NCBI GenBank assembly: GCA_030433275.1
Contig: JAUILK010000001.1
Span: 121,997 to 185,996 of the forward strand
Length of the DNA: 64,000 bases
From: Gammaproteobacteria bacterium
GTDB lineage: Bacteria; Pseudomonadota; Gammaproteobacteria; Nitrococcales; Nitrococcaceae
Reading direction: 5' to 3'
Part shown: positions 36,073 through 44,864 of the stretch, piece after piece
Layout: each line of letters opens with the position of its first letter
Numbering within the stretch: the first letter of the stretch is position 1
Position numbers and translations under genes: made by a program
The notes under the pieces: generated by a model
The model's database searches: none
Told to the model about the DNA's origin: nothing
The model's input: the letters and a program-made list of their open reading frames with translations, nothing else

Positions 36073-37167
36073 TCACGTCGGCAATGCCGGGGCCTTGTTG
36101 CCCCAGCTCAAGACCGCACCACAACCAGGGGTCTGGTAGAGGTCGATGCGATCGAGTTCCGGCAGATCATTGGCAAACTCAGTTCGGACCCAACGACAAA
36201 TGCTCGCAGGATCGGTCAGCGACAACCCATTCAGTTCATCGAGGCGATGATGATCCAGAGCCTTATAGATGGGCTTAAAGATTTCCTTCACGTCGTCATA
36301 ATCGACAGTCCAGCCCATGACCGGATCCAGTGACGCCGTCAGGTGCAATCGGATCAGATAACTGTGTCCATGCAAACGCCGCCGTTTGTCACCTTCTGGC
36401 GCACTCGTTAGCTGCAGTGCGCTTTCAAAGCGTTGCTCTTTCCAGATACGGTAGTGCTCACCGTCGAAATGACAACCCGCAGTGACCGTTTCATAGACCG
36501 TGATCCAGGACAATTGGTGCAGTTTCGGCTTCAGCCTGCGCCAGATCCAGGCAGCAAGGGTTTCACTCGTCGGGTTTTCCAGCCCAGGAATATCATTGAG
36601 GCAGGCGTGATCCAACTCCGTGTGGATAGGCTCCCAACAGGCATCGAGATGGTCGTAATCCACACCCATGTCGCTAGTGCCTAAATTCTGATTGGCGTGG
36701 AGAATGACCTCGAAACCATGTCCGTGCATACGCCCGCATTGATGACCGTCGGGCACGTTGGGCAATCGGTGTGCTGACTCGAAACGATAGCGGCGCCAGA
36801 TGTGGGCATTACCATGAACATCGAGATCCGCACCCTCGTGACGCGTGCTCTGAATACCGACCATCTCGATACCTGGCACTTCGACGCAATCGCGAACCCA
36901 ACGGGCGAGATTCTCGTCGGTTGGGACCGCGACGTGATTATTCAGCAGATCATAATCAAGGGTGGCGACACAGCGACTGAGCTGTTCTGCCAGGCTGTCC
37001 GTTTCCGCGCCTTGGAACGGAGCCCATCCGTTCGGCAGTTCCGTCCGCAGTCGGGCCAGGAAGCTATGACCATGCAAACGGCGAGACCGGTGCTCCTCAG
37101 GGAGGATGTCCACATGGCGCGCCGACTCGAAGGGTATTGCAGCCGTATGAAGGAGGCGCTCTTTCAC
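36073..37167 (-). CDS. queD: QueD with three tandem 6-carboxytetrahydropterin-synthase domains
   Basis: QueD makes 6-carboxy-tetrahydropterin; usual length is ~120 residues, here 364. Three PTPS-type units each show an HGH zinc motif: RLHGHSF (His 32/34), RMHGHGF (148/150) and RLHGHSY (266/268). Only the middle unit looks complete: FESAHRL His133, Cys144, the LDH pair 186-187 and Glu226. Unit 1 lacks the Cys and the LDH His. Unit 3 has Leu in place of the first zinc His, no Cys, and Gln in place of the late Glu. The start is GTG 37167, in a GTGA overlap with queC. The flanking units may be structural or bind another partner. The pathway role is certain; the purpose of the extra domains is not. 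Confidence 0.92.
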   Translation of the reverse strand: MKERLLHTAAIPFESARHVDILPEEHRSRRLHGHSFLARLRTELPNGWAPFQGAETDSLAEQLSRCVATLDYDLLNNHVAVPTDENLARWVRDCVEVPGIEMVGIQSTRHEGADLDVHGNAHIWRRYRFESAHRLPNVPDGHQCGRMHGHGFEVILHANQNLGTSDMGVDYDHLDACWEPIHTELDHACLNDIPGLENPTSETLAAWIWRRLKPKLHQLSWITVYETVTAGCHFDGEHYRIWKEQRFESALQLTSAPEGDKRRRLHGHSYLIRLHLTASLDPVMGWTVDYDDVKEIFKPIYKALDHHRLDELNGLSLTDPASICRWVRTEFANDLPELDRIDLYQTPGCGAVLSWGNKAPALPT

Positions 37168-37874
37168 GCAGACAGCACCTCGAATCGCTGCACTAGAGGA
37201 TCCGGCACACCCGCTTCTGCAAAACCTTTCGCACGCAACTGGCACGAGTCACACTGGCCGCAAGGCTCGCCTTCGGGGCTGGGGTCGTAGCAGTTCCTGG
37301 TCAGTGCATAGTCAACGCCTAAGGCAGTGCCCTTCTGAATGATCTCCGCTTTGGTGAGACTGATCAGCGGCGTGTGGATCTTAAGTTGCTGAGCACCTTC
37401 GACGCCCGCCTTGGTCGCCAGATTCGCCATCTGCTCATAAGCCGCGATGTATTCGGGCCGACAATCCGGGTAGCCGGAGTAATCCAGCGCATTTACGCCG
37501 ATGAAGATGTCGCTTGCCTCGAGGACCTCCGCCCAGGCCAGCGCAAGCGAAAGGAAGATCGTGTTACGCGCGAGCACATAGGTCACCGGGATCCCCTCTC
37601 CCATCTCTGCATGGCTTCTGCCCTTGGGAACGTCAATCTCCGCCGTCAAGGCGGAACCGCCGAACAGTCGAAGGTCAATGTCCGCGATGACGTGCTGCGC
37701 CACACCCTGGGCTTCTGCCACGCGGGCGGCAGCATCGAGTTCGGCGCTGTGGCGCTGCCCATACCGGAAGGACAGTGCATAGGCTTCAAATCCCTCCGAC
37801 GCCGCGATTGCCAGCGCGGTACTCGAGTCAAGTCCTCCGCTCAGCAGCACCACCGTTTTCTTACGTTCTGCCAT
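37164..37874 (-). CDS. queC: QueC, preQ0 synthase
   Basis: A 236-residue ATP-dependent enzyme converting 7-carboxy-7-deazaguanine to preQ0 with ammonia. The N-terminal PP-loop is [15 protein letters not shown] (about residue 10). The C-terminal zinc site is [17 protein letters not shown] (four Cys), and [17 protein letters not shown] is the family signature. Start ATG 37874 is preceded by AGGAGG at 6-base spacing. It is the first que gene in the minus-strand operon, overlapping queD by 4 bp, and its product is the direct substrate of DpdA. Confidence 0.95.
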   Translation of the reverse strand: MAERKKTVVLLSGGLDSSTALAIAASEGFEAYALSFRYGQRHSAELDAAARVAEAQGVAQHVIADIDLRLFGGSALTAEIDVPKGRSHAEMGEGIPVTYVLARNTIFLSLALAWAEVLEASDIFIGVNALDYSGYPDCRPEYIAAYEQMANLATKAGVEGAQQLKIHTPLISLTKAEIIQKGTALGVDYALTRNCYDPSPEGEPCGQCDSCQLRAKGFAEAGVPDPLVQRFEVLSA

Positions 37875-37880
37875 CGCGCG

Positions 37881-37886
37881 CCTCCT
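37881..37886 (-). promoter_or_regulatory. Consensus Shine-Dalgarno of queC
   Basis: AGGAGG on the minus strand, six bases before ATG 37874. It decides the start against longer alternatives reaching to about 37907. Confidence 0.8.
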
Positions 37887-37989
37887 AATCCTTGCGTCCC
37901 GATCCATTTCTGTTGAAAAGGCTCAACTGACCCGCTTCCGAGTTGTCGATCGGCTCGATGCGGTTTGCATACTCTTGAATTGATCAGAC

Positions 37990-38148
37990 TTATTCGGGAC
38001 TGAACACTACTTGCCGCCCTCTGAATCGGTGTCCTGCAGGGATCTTGCCCTCCTGCCGCCACCGCCAGAGGGTCTGCCGGGTCACAGCGACAGTCTCTAA
38101 CAACTCGGTAGCACTTAAGTATTTGATACCGTTGACTTCAACAGGCAT
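37990..38148 (-). CDS. 52-residue helix-turn-helix protein upstream of queC
   Basis: A small reading frame, MPVEVNGIKYLSATELLETV onward, with a MerR/excisionase-type helix-turn-helix: the segment VAVTRQTLWRWRQEGKIPAG is the recognition unit (xTRQTLWRWRxxGxxP), followed by a beta-wing RGRQVVFSPE. Such 50-70-residue proteins act as regulators or excisionases. It precedes queC by 115 bp on the same strand, so it may control preQ0 synthesis or mobility of the island. No clear Shine-Dalgarno is visible before ATG 38148. It is recognised by fold only. Confidence 0.7.
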   Translation of the reverse strand: MPVEVNGIKYLSATELLETVAVTRQTLWRWRQEGKIPAGHRFRGRQVVFSPE

Positions 38149-38377
38149 TGGAGGGCTTATATTATCTTATGTAACATATGTCTCACGATGTTGCCTAGCG
38201 TGGCGTTTATTCGCGTACTGTCAAACAGGCTCGCTGAACACGCTATTCGGAACGCTACCCACTGCAACAGCGGCCAGACGATCGCACTGCGGCAGGACGA
38301 GGCGGCACGCCTCCGGAGGTAAATTGAAAAAGGCAGGTGGCAATTTACGCGTCAGCTAACCTCTGCCGAGCAAACCG
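38149..38377. promoter_or_regulatory. Divergent regulatory region with two small inverted repeats
   Basis: An AT-rich patch at 38150-38190 contains TATGTAACATA (38168-38178, inverted repeat with a central base) next to a -10-like GATAAT on the minus strand. It could be a promoter with operator for the HTH-queC-D-E genes. A second inverted repeat, GTAAATTG (38319-38326) with CAATTTAC (38341-38348), lies before the pseudogene on the plus strand. No gene is seen. The assignment is by pattern only. Confidence 0.4.
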
Positions 38378-39837
38378 ATGAACAACAACTGTACGCACAG
38401 GCCTGATATCTACAATCGCGACGCTGAAGCTTTAGCAGCTACATACGAATCCCGGTCCTTCGAGGAAATCCATAACGGCGTCCTGGAACTGCTGCCCGAG
38501 AACACTGGCCTGGTTTGCAGCCCAAGGCCACGAGGTGGTTGCGGTGGAACCCGCCGCACGCATGCGCGAGCTTGGCAGATCCCTCCATCCAGATTCCCGC
38601 ATCCGCTGGCTCGACGACCAACTCCCCGCCCTCGCAAATGTTTTCCGAACCGGCCTGACCTTTGACCTCATCTGCCTGAGCGCGGTCTGGATGCACTTGC
38701 CACCGACATCTCGCCAGCACGCCTTCCGGAAATTGGCTGCCCTCCTGCGGCCTGGCGGACGGATCATGATTTCATTGCGTCAGGCCCCCGCCCGACGACC
38801 GTGAAATGTACGACACGAACGTGGACGAGGTGGAGAAGCTTTCACGCGGTCATGGGCTGGCCGTCATCCGAGTCACCAGTGCCGGCGACCGACTTGGGCG
38901 ACAAGGGGTCACCTGGCAGACGGTTTTCCTCCAGGCCCCGGACGATGGGCTTGGGGCATTGCCGTTGCTCCGGCACATCATCGTCAATGACAGCAAGTCA
39001 TCCACTTACAAGCTCGCGTTGCTCCGGGTGCTGGTACGCATCGCCGACAGCGCTACCGGCCTCGTTGAGGACGTCGACGACGACACCGTGAGCGATGCTC
39101 GCAATACCATTTCTCAGATGCCGGCTCACTACATCACCTACCCTAGCAAGCAGGAACAAGTCTTCGTTGCATTGTCAGCGCGAGCACCCCGGACCAGTGA
39201 CTTTGCGTTGGATGGCCCGTTTCTCGGCTCGTTTGGTCGGCTGTTCGTGCCGAGGCACCTTTGGCAGGCAATGAGTCGCTATGCCGCATGGATTGAACCT
39301 GCCCTTCTCAGCGAGTGGACCGAGTTAATGCAGGGTTACGAGGGCGATGCCCGACGAACCCGCGACGAACACTTCGCCCTGCTACGCTGGCTCGATCCTG
39401 AGCACGACACGCGCCTGGTACGCGACTTCGCCACGAACGTCCGGGAACGTAATCAGAACCTCTACTGCCTGTGGCGTGGCTGCCGGCTCAGGGATCAATT
39501 CGCAATTGATCCCTGCCTCCCGTTTGCCGCCTGGCCCTGCAATGACCTCTGGAGTCTCTTCCCCTCACACCCGAGTGTGAATAAAAAGAAAGGTGACAGG
39601 CTCCCAAGCGCCGAATCCCTGGTCGATGCCAGAGATCGAATCCTCGAATGGTGGCAAACTGCCTACGGCCCGCACGATTCGATGTGGGAACGCTTTGTGG
39701 ACGAAGCTCTCACCGCCCTTCCGGGAAGCGCCGTGTCTTCTGGTTCGCCCCAGCCGGAGGACGTCTTCGACGGACTGATGCTTCAACGTGTGACTCTCAA
39801 GCGCGATCAGCAACTTGCAGAATGGGTTTGTTGCTGA
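38378..39837 (+). pseudogene. SAM-methyltransferase fused to HNH-like domain, broken gene
   Basis: Three consecutive frames form one protein. The first is MNNNCTHRPDIYNRDAEALA ... LELLPENT. After a deletion the second continues AWFAAQGHEVVAVEPAARMR ... LLRPGGRIMISLR (class-I methyltransferase motifs II-IV). After a frameshift near 38780 the third continues PPPDDREMYDTN to 39837. The deletion at about 38500 removes motif I (the SAM-binding glycine loop). The C-terminal part has an HNH-like block CLWRGC ... FAIDPCLPFAAWPCNDLWSL ... VNKKKGDRLPS, with Pro where the catalytic His of an (I)DH motif is expected. All three defects point to a dead gene. Whether it ever worked with Dpd is unknown. Confidence 0.75.
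39490..39514. repeat. Perfect 11-bp-arm palindrome inside the HNH-like block
   Basis: AGGGATCAATT (39490-39500), a 3-base loop, then AATTGATCCCT (39504-39514). The right arm encodes I-D-P, where relatives have I-D-H. The change from the expected CAT/CAC to CCC is exactly what copying from the left arm would produce, so the palindrome may have been perfected by template switching. Confidence 0.7.
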
Positions 39838-39852
39838 CGCGGGCTTTCGCCT

Positions 39853-40098
39853 ATGCTTGATGTGATGAACGGCAATCGAACAGCGATTATCAGACAGCTG
39901 CTGTTTAAAGTCGGCAGTGTTGCTTTCGGGTTGGTTTTTGCGCTAATCGGCGCCTTTCGCGAGCTTTTTGCATCGGTCGAGCCCGAACTGGATGACGACA
40001 GACAACTCCACGACTCAGACCTTTCGGGTGAGCTGAACCATCGGACTGGTCGACTCGATTCCGGAACCGATCCTTACGGTTGGTACGACCGCGCTTAG
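39853..40098 (+). CDS. Small single-span membrane protein at the end of the ICE gene block
   Basis: An 81-residue protein. Residues about 20-40 (VGSVAFGLVFALIGAFRELF) form one hydrophobic segment; an acidic stretch and the C-terminal SGELNHRTGRL...GTDPYGWYDRA follow. The TG-x-D-x-GTDP-x-GWY type of ending recurs in small proteins of conjugative elements, as far as I recall. It converges with the TraG-N gene, with 9 bp between stops. No function can be given. It could be a conserved ICE gene at the junction with the cargo. Confidence 0.5.
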   Translation: MLDVMNGNRTAIIRQLLFKVGSVAFGLVFALIGAFRELFASVEPELDDDRQLHDSDLSGELNHRTGRLDSGTDPYGWYDRA

Positions 40099-40107
40099 TT
40101 ACCACGA

Positions 40108-41673
40108 TCAACGCCGCGGACCTTTGCTTGCTGCAGTTCTTGCGATCGCCCCACCCTTCTGACCGGCGTCCTTTCCCGGTTGAGCGAGCGGCGCTGTCGC
40201 GTTAGTGATAGCCATCCCGACCTTTACGCCCGCCCAGGCCATCATCCCGCTCCAGAGCAACGGCAGCCCTAGGTAGAGGCTGGTCGTGATCATGTTGAGC
40301 AGCATGCGCTTGGCGTCGTGCTCGCCGGGGTTGGCGAAGATCTGCAGGAACACGTTCACGTCCGGGTACATGGACAGGATCAGGTTCTGATCCACCCACA
40401 TGGCCAGGTACCAGAGCACGCTCCAGAACTTGACCGTGAAGATCGCCATGGCCCCGACCACCATCATCGACAGCGAATAGCGGGACAGAACGACGATCAT
40501 CGGCAAGAGCGCGTAGATGCCGAGCAGCATCAGCGCCTGGACCATCGGCAGCGCCTGAAGTACGGCGGTCATGGTCACCGAGAACAGCGCCGAGGCGATG
40601 ATCACGCCCCCGGTGGCGAGGCCGCCCTTGACGATGTTCTCGGCCATGGCGAACCAGCCGGTGTTGGCTGTGTTACCGGCGACGAGCTCGTTGCTGGACC
40701 AGGACGGTGGCGCGTTGTTGAGCACCGTCCGAACCACCGCATCTTCCTGCTGCTCGCTGGCCAAGATCGGCGCGACGGCGACAACCAGGCCGGAGAAGCC
40801 GGCCGAGGTCACGTCCGCCTCGTTGATCAGCTTCTCGCGCAGGCCCTGGGCGCCGTCCTCCCACCACTCCTTGCACGTGGGCTTGCCCCAAGTCGGCGGC
40901 GAGGCCGGGTCGTACTCGGTGTCGCGAGCCGGGTTGTAGGCCCAGCCCGGGATCTGCTTCGACGGGCGCAGCGTGTCGTAGTAGCCGGCTGTGTCCCGGT
41001 AGACGTGCGAGCCCATCCAATCTGGATCGTCTTCGCCGTAGGTCGCCAGTATCCCGGCCACCGCGGCGGTCGCCGGCCGTTCCGCTTGGTACTTGGAGCG
41101 CGCGGCCACGTAGCACTCGCTGAAGAAGTCGCTCGTCTCCTGGCGCAGCCGTGGATCGACGATCGTGGAGAGTCGTGCCTGTTGCTCGTAGGTCCGCAGG
41201 TCGCTGGCCGCGGGCAGTCCCTCGACCACCGCATGATTGAACCCGGAGCTCATCGCCAGCACGGCGTACCACCAAACCGGAATGTTCACGGTCGCCGGAG
41301 AGCCATTGAACCCGGCCGCGCCATAGGTGCTCTGCGGCGCCGCCACCGTGGCGGTCGCCGGCGTCGGGTCGCTGAGCGTGGGCTGAGGGTCGTAGCTCAA
41401 GGCACCGGCGTTCAGCGGAATGAGCGTCGCCGGCTGACCAGCCAGCACCACGACGAACAGCGCGAGGAACAGCTCGATCTCCATGCGCCGCAGCGAGAGC
41501 CCGGTGACCGTGCCGAACTCGCCGCCTTCGGCCGGTTCACGCCAGTTGTCGATCAGGATGCCGAGAAAGGGCAGGTAGACGATACCGGTGCCGACCAGAA
41601 CGTTCCACAGCACGCCGTAAAATGTCCAGCCGAACAGGGTCGTGAAAAGTTCGAGGTGGCTGTCGACGCTCAT
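40108..41673 (-). CDS. TraG-N-domain conjugation protein (mating-pair/exclusion type)
   Basis: A 521-residue inner-membrane protein with several hydrophobic spans: near residues 15-30, 60-85, 340-420 (VIIASALFSVTMTAVLQALP, MLLGIYALLPMIVV) and 450-500. It matches the TraG N-terminal family found last in GI-type ICE transfer operons, thought to act in mating-pair stabilisation. ATG 41673 is chosen because it overlaps the preceding stop by ATGA (41670-41673) and starts MSVDSHLELFTTLFGWTFYG. It is the terminal gene of the minus-strand transfer block. The C-terminus ends in a short basic tail. Confidence 0.82.
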   Translation of the reverse strand: MSVDSHLELFTTLFGWTFYGVLWNVLVGTGIVYLPFLGILIDNWREPAEGGEFGTVTGLSLRRMEIELFLALFVVVLAGQPATLIPLNAGALSYDPQPTLSDPTPATATVAAPQSTYGAAGFNGSPATVNIPVWWYAVLAMSSGFNHAVVEGLPAASDLRTYEQQARLSTIVDPRLRQETSDFFSECYVAARSKYQAERPATAAVAGILATYGEDDPDWMGSHVYRDTAGYYDTLRPSKQIPGWAYNPARDTEYDPASPPTWGKPTCKEWWEDGAQGLREKLINEADVTSAGFSGLVVAVAPILASEQQEDAVVRTVLNNAPPSWSSNELVAGNTANTGWFAMAENIVKGGLATGGVIIASALFSVTMTAVLQALPMVQALMLLGIYALLPMIVVLSRYSLSMMVVGAMAIFTVKFWSVLWYLAMWVDQNLILSMYPDVNVFLQIFANPGEHDAKRMLLNMITTSLYLGLPLLWSGMMAWAGVKVGMAITNATAPLAQPGKDAGQKGGAIARTAASKGPRR

Positions 41674-42053
41674 GCGACAAGTCCTGTCGCGACGGTCAGG
41701 AAATACCCGATGACGTTCTGACCGAGCACCAGCTCGATGACGAGCAGCCAGCTGATGACCCGCCAGCGCAGCACCATCCAGCACGCTCGGGCGCGCGTGT
41801 CGTCATCGTCGCGCGGTAACCAGAGCGCTGGCAGTCGCGGCCAAACGATGGCGAGCAGACCGATCAGCGCCAAGCGCAACCCGCTCAAGATGGGCTTCAA
41901 CCGCTCCACCCACTCCGAGACGGCGGAGAGCGAACTCAACTCCACCGCCTGCCAGAGCATTGAGCCGATTCCTATCACCCCGATCACCGCGACCAGCGAC
42001 AGCGTGAGAAACCAGCGCCGGTGCAGCCGTGTGCACTTATTGGACACGGCCAT
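41670..42053 (-). CDS. Small ICE membrane protein between TIGR03755 and TraG-N
   Basis: A 127-residue protein starting MAVSNKCTRLHRRWFLTLSL. Hydrophobic segments are at about residues 14-33, 55-75 and 100-120 (VISWLLVIELVLGQNVIGYF), so it is a polytopic membrane protein. Overlaps with the upstream TIGR03755 gene (17 bp) and the downstream TraG-N gene (4 bp) show it belongs to the transfer operon. A gene of this size commonly occupies this slot in related ICEs. Its biochemical role is unknown to me. Confidence 0.7.
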   Translation of the reverse strand: MAVSNKCTRLHRRWFLTLSLVAVIGVIGIGSMLWQAVELSSLSAVSEWVERLKPILSGLRLALIGLLAIVWPRLPALWLPRDDDDTRARACWMVLRWRVISWLLVIELVLGQNVIGYFLTVATGLVA

Positions 42054-43389
42054 GGTCGAGCGGCCGGGGATCAATGGGTCCGCCCTGTGGGACGTTGAGC
42101 GAGGCCTGGCGACGGGCCGCAGCGCGTTGCAGCAGCACGGTGATCGTGTCGGAGACGACCTCGCGGCGCACGCGGGTCTCGAAAAGCAGCCTCTCGATCT
42201 CTTTGTCGAACTCCGCGATCGCGGTGTCGGCATGCTGGCGTGCGACCTCGGTGGCGTAGACCTCCGGTACCTGGCGCCCGGAGAGCAACAGACGGCGCGC
42301 ATAGAGCGCCTTCTCCACGGTGCGCGCCGTGCTGATCTCGGAGACCAGCCGGCCGATGATGAGCCCCTGCTCGGTGGCCGGCATCTCGCGGATGGCCTCG
42401 ATGACCTGGCGCGTGACCGCGACGCCCGGCGCGGTGACGAGCTCGAGGTTGGCAAGCGTCGGCGGCATCGCGCCGCTCACGAGGTTCTGCAACTCGCCGG
42501 TGACCGCGGTGGACTCGGTGTAGAGCTTCGGCAGCAAACCCGTGCCCGGAATGCTGTCCTTGCGGCAGGTGTCGCAGGTGGTGACGATGTTCTCACCCAC
42601 CACGTCGACCACCCAGTCACGCGCCGCCGCCGGTGTCGGCCAGACCTCGGAGAGCCGCGTGGCGGAAGCGGCCGGCACAGGGGCCGTCGAGGTGATTGGC
42701 CGATTCATGCTGATGTTGTAGCCCGCCTGAACGATGTCTCCGGTGAAGCGCAGCACGGGCTGCCCGATCCCGCCGGCCTGGCCACCGAGCCAGGGTACGC
42801 CGTTGTCACCGTTCGAGGCCTCCACCGAGTCTTTCGCGGTCACGGCATCGTTGCCGCCGATGCCCATCTGCAGCTTCCAGTCGTTGCCCTTGGACAGCGT
42901 GATGAGATCCGCGTACGGGTTCTTGCCCTGAGCGATCTCGGCCTCCATCCGCTCGCAGGACTTGGTGGCGAGCTGCATGGTCTCCTCCGCCTTGAGCAGT
43001 GCGTTTTGAAACAAATCGTAGAGGCCGGGGTTGGCGCGTTGCAGAATCAGCGCCGGCAGTGCGGCGATGGCCGAGGAGGCGGCCGCCGTCATGGCGTTCA
43101 TCATGTTGTCCGCCCCGGACTTGATGTCGTTCAGGGTATTGGTCACCGCGACCACCGGATCGAACTTGCCGCAACTGTAGCCGAGTCCGAGCTGGGCGGA
43201 GCCACCCAGCGTTACCGGCACCACCGCGGGGTTCGCCGGCGCGGAGACCGGTTTCGCGCCACCGATCTCGTAGTACCAGAGACCGTCCTCGGTGGGGCCT
43301 TGCACGGCCTGGCCGGTCCCGGCGCAGAGCATCGAGACGAGCACGACGCGTGCCGTGTACCGTCGGAGATTGCCGATCGGATGGGTCAT
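42037..43389 (-). CDS. ICE transfer protein, TIGR03755 (PFL_4711) family
   Basis: A 450-residue exported protein. It begins MTHPIGNLRRYTARVVLVSM with a signal peptide (cleavage near GTGQA-VQG), then has the family segments DGLWYYEIGGAKPVS and GYSCGKFDPVVAV. A later CDTCRKDSIPG pair suggests disulfides in the periplasm. ATG 43389 overlaps the TIGR03756 stop by ATGA, which is why a longer upstream start is rejected. The family belongs to the GI-type conjugative apparatus; its position in the pilus or channel is not defined. Confidence 0.88.
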   Translation of the reverse strand: MTHPIGNLRRYTARVVLVSMLCAGTGQAVQGPTEDGLWYYEIGGAKPVSAPANPAVVPVTLGGSAQLGLGYSCGKFDPVVAVTNTLNDIKSGADNMMNAMTAAASSAIAALPALILQRANPGLYDLFQNALLKAEETMQLATKSCERMEAEIAQGKNPYADLITLSKGNDWKLQMGIGGNDAVTAKDSVEASNGDNGVPWLGGQAGGIGQPVLRFTGDIVQAGYNISMNRPITSTAPVPAASATRLSEVWPTPAAARDWVVDVVGENIVTTCDTCRKDSIPGTGLLPKLYTESTAVTGELQNLVSGAMPPTLANLELVTAPGVAVTRQVIEAIREMPATEQGLIIGRLVSEISTARTVEKALYARRLLLSGRQVPEVYATEVARQHADTAIAEFDKEIERLLFETRVRREVVSDTITVLLQRAAARRQASLNVPQGGPIDPRPLDHGRVQ

Positions 43390-44414
43390 GGCGGGTAGGC
43401 GATCCAATTGATGTCGAACAAAAGCCACTGCCCGCGGCGGCTGCAGCACTGGTAGGGGCGCCAAAGGTTCCAGACATAGTCGCCCGCCGGATCGACCCGG
43501 CCGCCGCCCCAACCGGCGAGGGCTGTCAGGTCATTGGTGCCGAACACACCGCAGCTCGCCTCTGGGCGCGGCGCCAACATCTGCCAGATACCGGTGCGGG
43601 CGTCCTTCTCGACCAGCGGGCCCGGCGGCCAGACGCGCTGGCTTCCGGAACTCGGCCCGGTAAGCGGTACGTAGACGTGCGGCTGCCCGGTGCGGGTCAC
43701 GATGTCGCCGGCGCGTTGGGCGTTCACGGCGGCGGCCTTGGGCTCCTCCGCTTGGGTCGTCCAGCCGGTACGCGGATGCACGTTGCCCCAGGTCTGCAGC
43801 GGCCAGGTGCCAATCTCGCGCAGCCCCGGCACCCAACTCGCGACATAGAAGATCTCCGGGATCTCCTCTCGCCACGCCAGCGCATCGAGCCCCGACTGGA
43901 AGTACGGCACGAAGCTCGTCGCCGGCGAGTTGCACAAAAGACCCACACCGGAGACGCTGCCGGTCAACGAGCTCAATGGGTGACCGATGGCATCCGTCTC
44001 CCGAAACACGAGGTTGCGGTGATCGCGCCGGTCGCCGGTGCCCTCGGTACGGTTGCCGGCACTGTCGATCGGTATGGGCAGCAGCGCACCAAGCAGCCCG
44101 GCTGCCGCAGCCCGTTGTGCCAGGCCGAGCGTCGCACGGATCTCGGCCCACGGGTTGCCGCCGAGCTCGTTGTAGACACTCACGACCAGATCCGGGTTGT
44201 AATGCCCGACCTTGAGCGAGGTGCGCACCCGGCAACCCGTCAAGGAGCAGCGCAGCCAGAAACACACCCCCACCGGCATCCAGCGCATGCAGGTGAAGGT
44301 GGCCGCCGCGGTCTGGACGACGATCTCAGGTGTCGTGATGGTTGCGGTGTGGCCCGCCTGCGGCACCTGAACCATCAGAGCCAGAACGAATAGTGTCAGA
44401 CCACGCCGCTTCAT
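43386..44414 (-). CDS. ICE transfer protein, TIGR03756 (PFL_4710) family, TraU-like
   Basis: A 342-residue exported protein with a signal peptide (MKRRGLTLFVLALMVQVPQA) and many cysteines (CMRWMPVGVCFWLRCSLTGC near residue 40). It has the WAEIRATLG and WNLWRPYQCCSRRGQWLL segments of TraU-like pilus-assembly proteins. It lies in a tight run, with 4-bp overlaps on both sides. Expected periplasmic role: assembly of the conjugative pilus. Confidence 0.88.
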   Translation of the reverse strand: MKRRGLTLFVLALMVQVPQAGHTATITTPEIVVQTAAATFTCMRWMPVGVCFWLRCSLTGCRVRTSLKVGHYNPDLVVSVYNELGGNPWAEIRATLGLAQRAAAAGLLGALLPIPIDSAGNRTEGTGDRRDHRNLVFRETDAIGHPLSSLTGSVSGVGLLCNSPATSFVPYFQSGLDALAWREEIPEIFYVASWVPGLREIGTWPLQTWGNVHPRTGWTTQAEEPKAAAVNAQRAGDIVTRTGQPHVYVPLTGPSSGSQRVWPPGPLVEKDARTGIWQMLAPRPEASCGVFGTNDLTALAGWGGGRVDPAGDYVWNLWRPYQCCSRRGQWLLFDINWIAYPP

Positions 44415-44863
44415 CGCGGTTGGGCCGCACGCCAGGCCGCATAGCGTGCGACCGCGTCGCCGAGGTCCGTCACGCCGTATACGACAGCACGCCCGTCGAA
44501 GACGATGGCGGGATAACGATCGACACCGTACTGAACGGCCCTACCCAGACCGATCGCCGCGTTCCTGGCCGACGCCATGCCGGTGTCGTCGAGGTGCTGG
44601 ATCCGGCGGAGCGCCTCCGTCTTCGCGGTTTCCGGGTCAGCCGGGAGACCTTCGGATAGCCCCGATTCGAATCGCTCTAGACCGTCAACGGCGTAGACCG
44701 TGACGGTCACGGTCCGGAGTCGCTCGTCGCTCGCACCGACGACCGGTCGCTCGCTTGTGGTGAAGACCTCGATGCTGAGCGCCTCCCCTGCCCAGACGGG
44801 CGCGCTGTAGACCAAGGGCCCGAAAAGCGTCAGTCCAACCAGGGCGTGGGAAAAAGCGAGCAT
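44411..44863 (-). CDS. ICE transfer protein, TIGR03757 (PFL_4709) family
   Basis: A 150-residue periplasmic thioredoxin-like protein. A signal peptide (MLAFSHALVGLTLFGPLVYS) is followed by IEVFTTSERPV and VQYGVDRYPAIVFDGRAVVY, the TrbC/TraW-like pattern with a cis-proline strand but no CxxC. It is probably a structural partner in pilus assembly rather than an oxidoreductase. The start ATG 44863 abuts a long stem-loop (44865-44916). It is the first gene after the Gabija-like insertion, so it has been cut off from the VirB4 operon promoter. Confidence 0.85.
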   Translation of the reverse strand: MLAFSHALVGLTLFGPLVYSAPVWAGEALSIEVFTTSERPVVGASDERLRTVTVTVYAVDGLERFESGLSEGLPADPETAKTEALRRIQHLDDTGMASARNAAIGLGRAVQYGVDRYPAIVFDGRAVVYGVTDLGDAVARYAAWRAAQPR

Positions 44864-44864
44864 G

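Noticed and set aside
38378..39837. Functional DNA methyltransferase of a restriction-modification system
   Set aside because: The SAM-binding glycine loop is deleted and the frame is broken twice, so no complete enzyme can be made.
40318..43398. Long plus-strand open frames opposite the transfer genes
   Set aside because: They are antisense shadows in high-GC coding DNA, with residue composition dominated by Arg/Gly/His and no domains.
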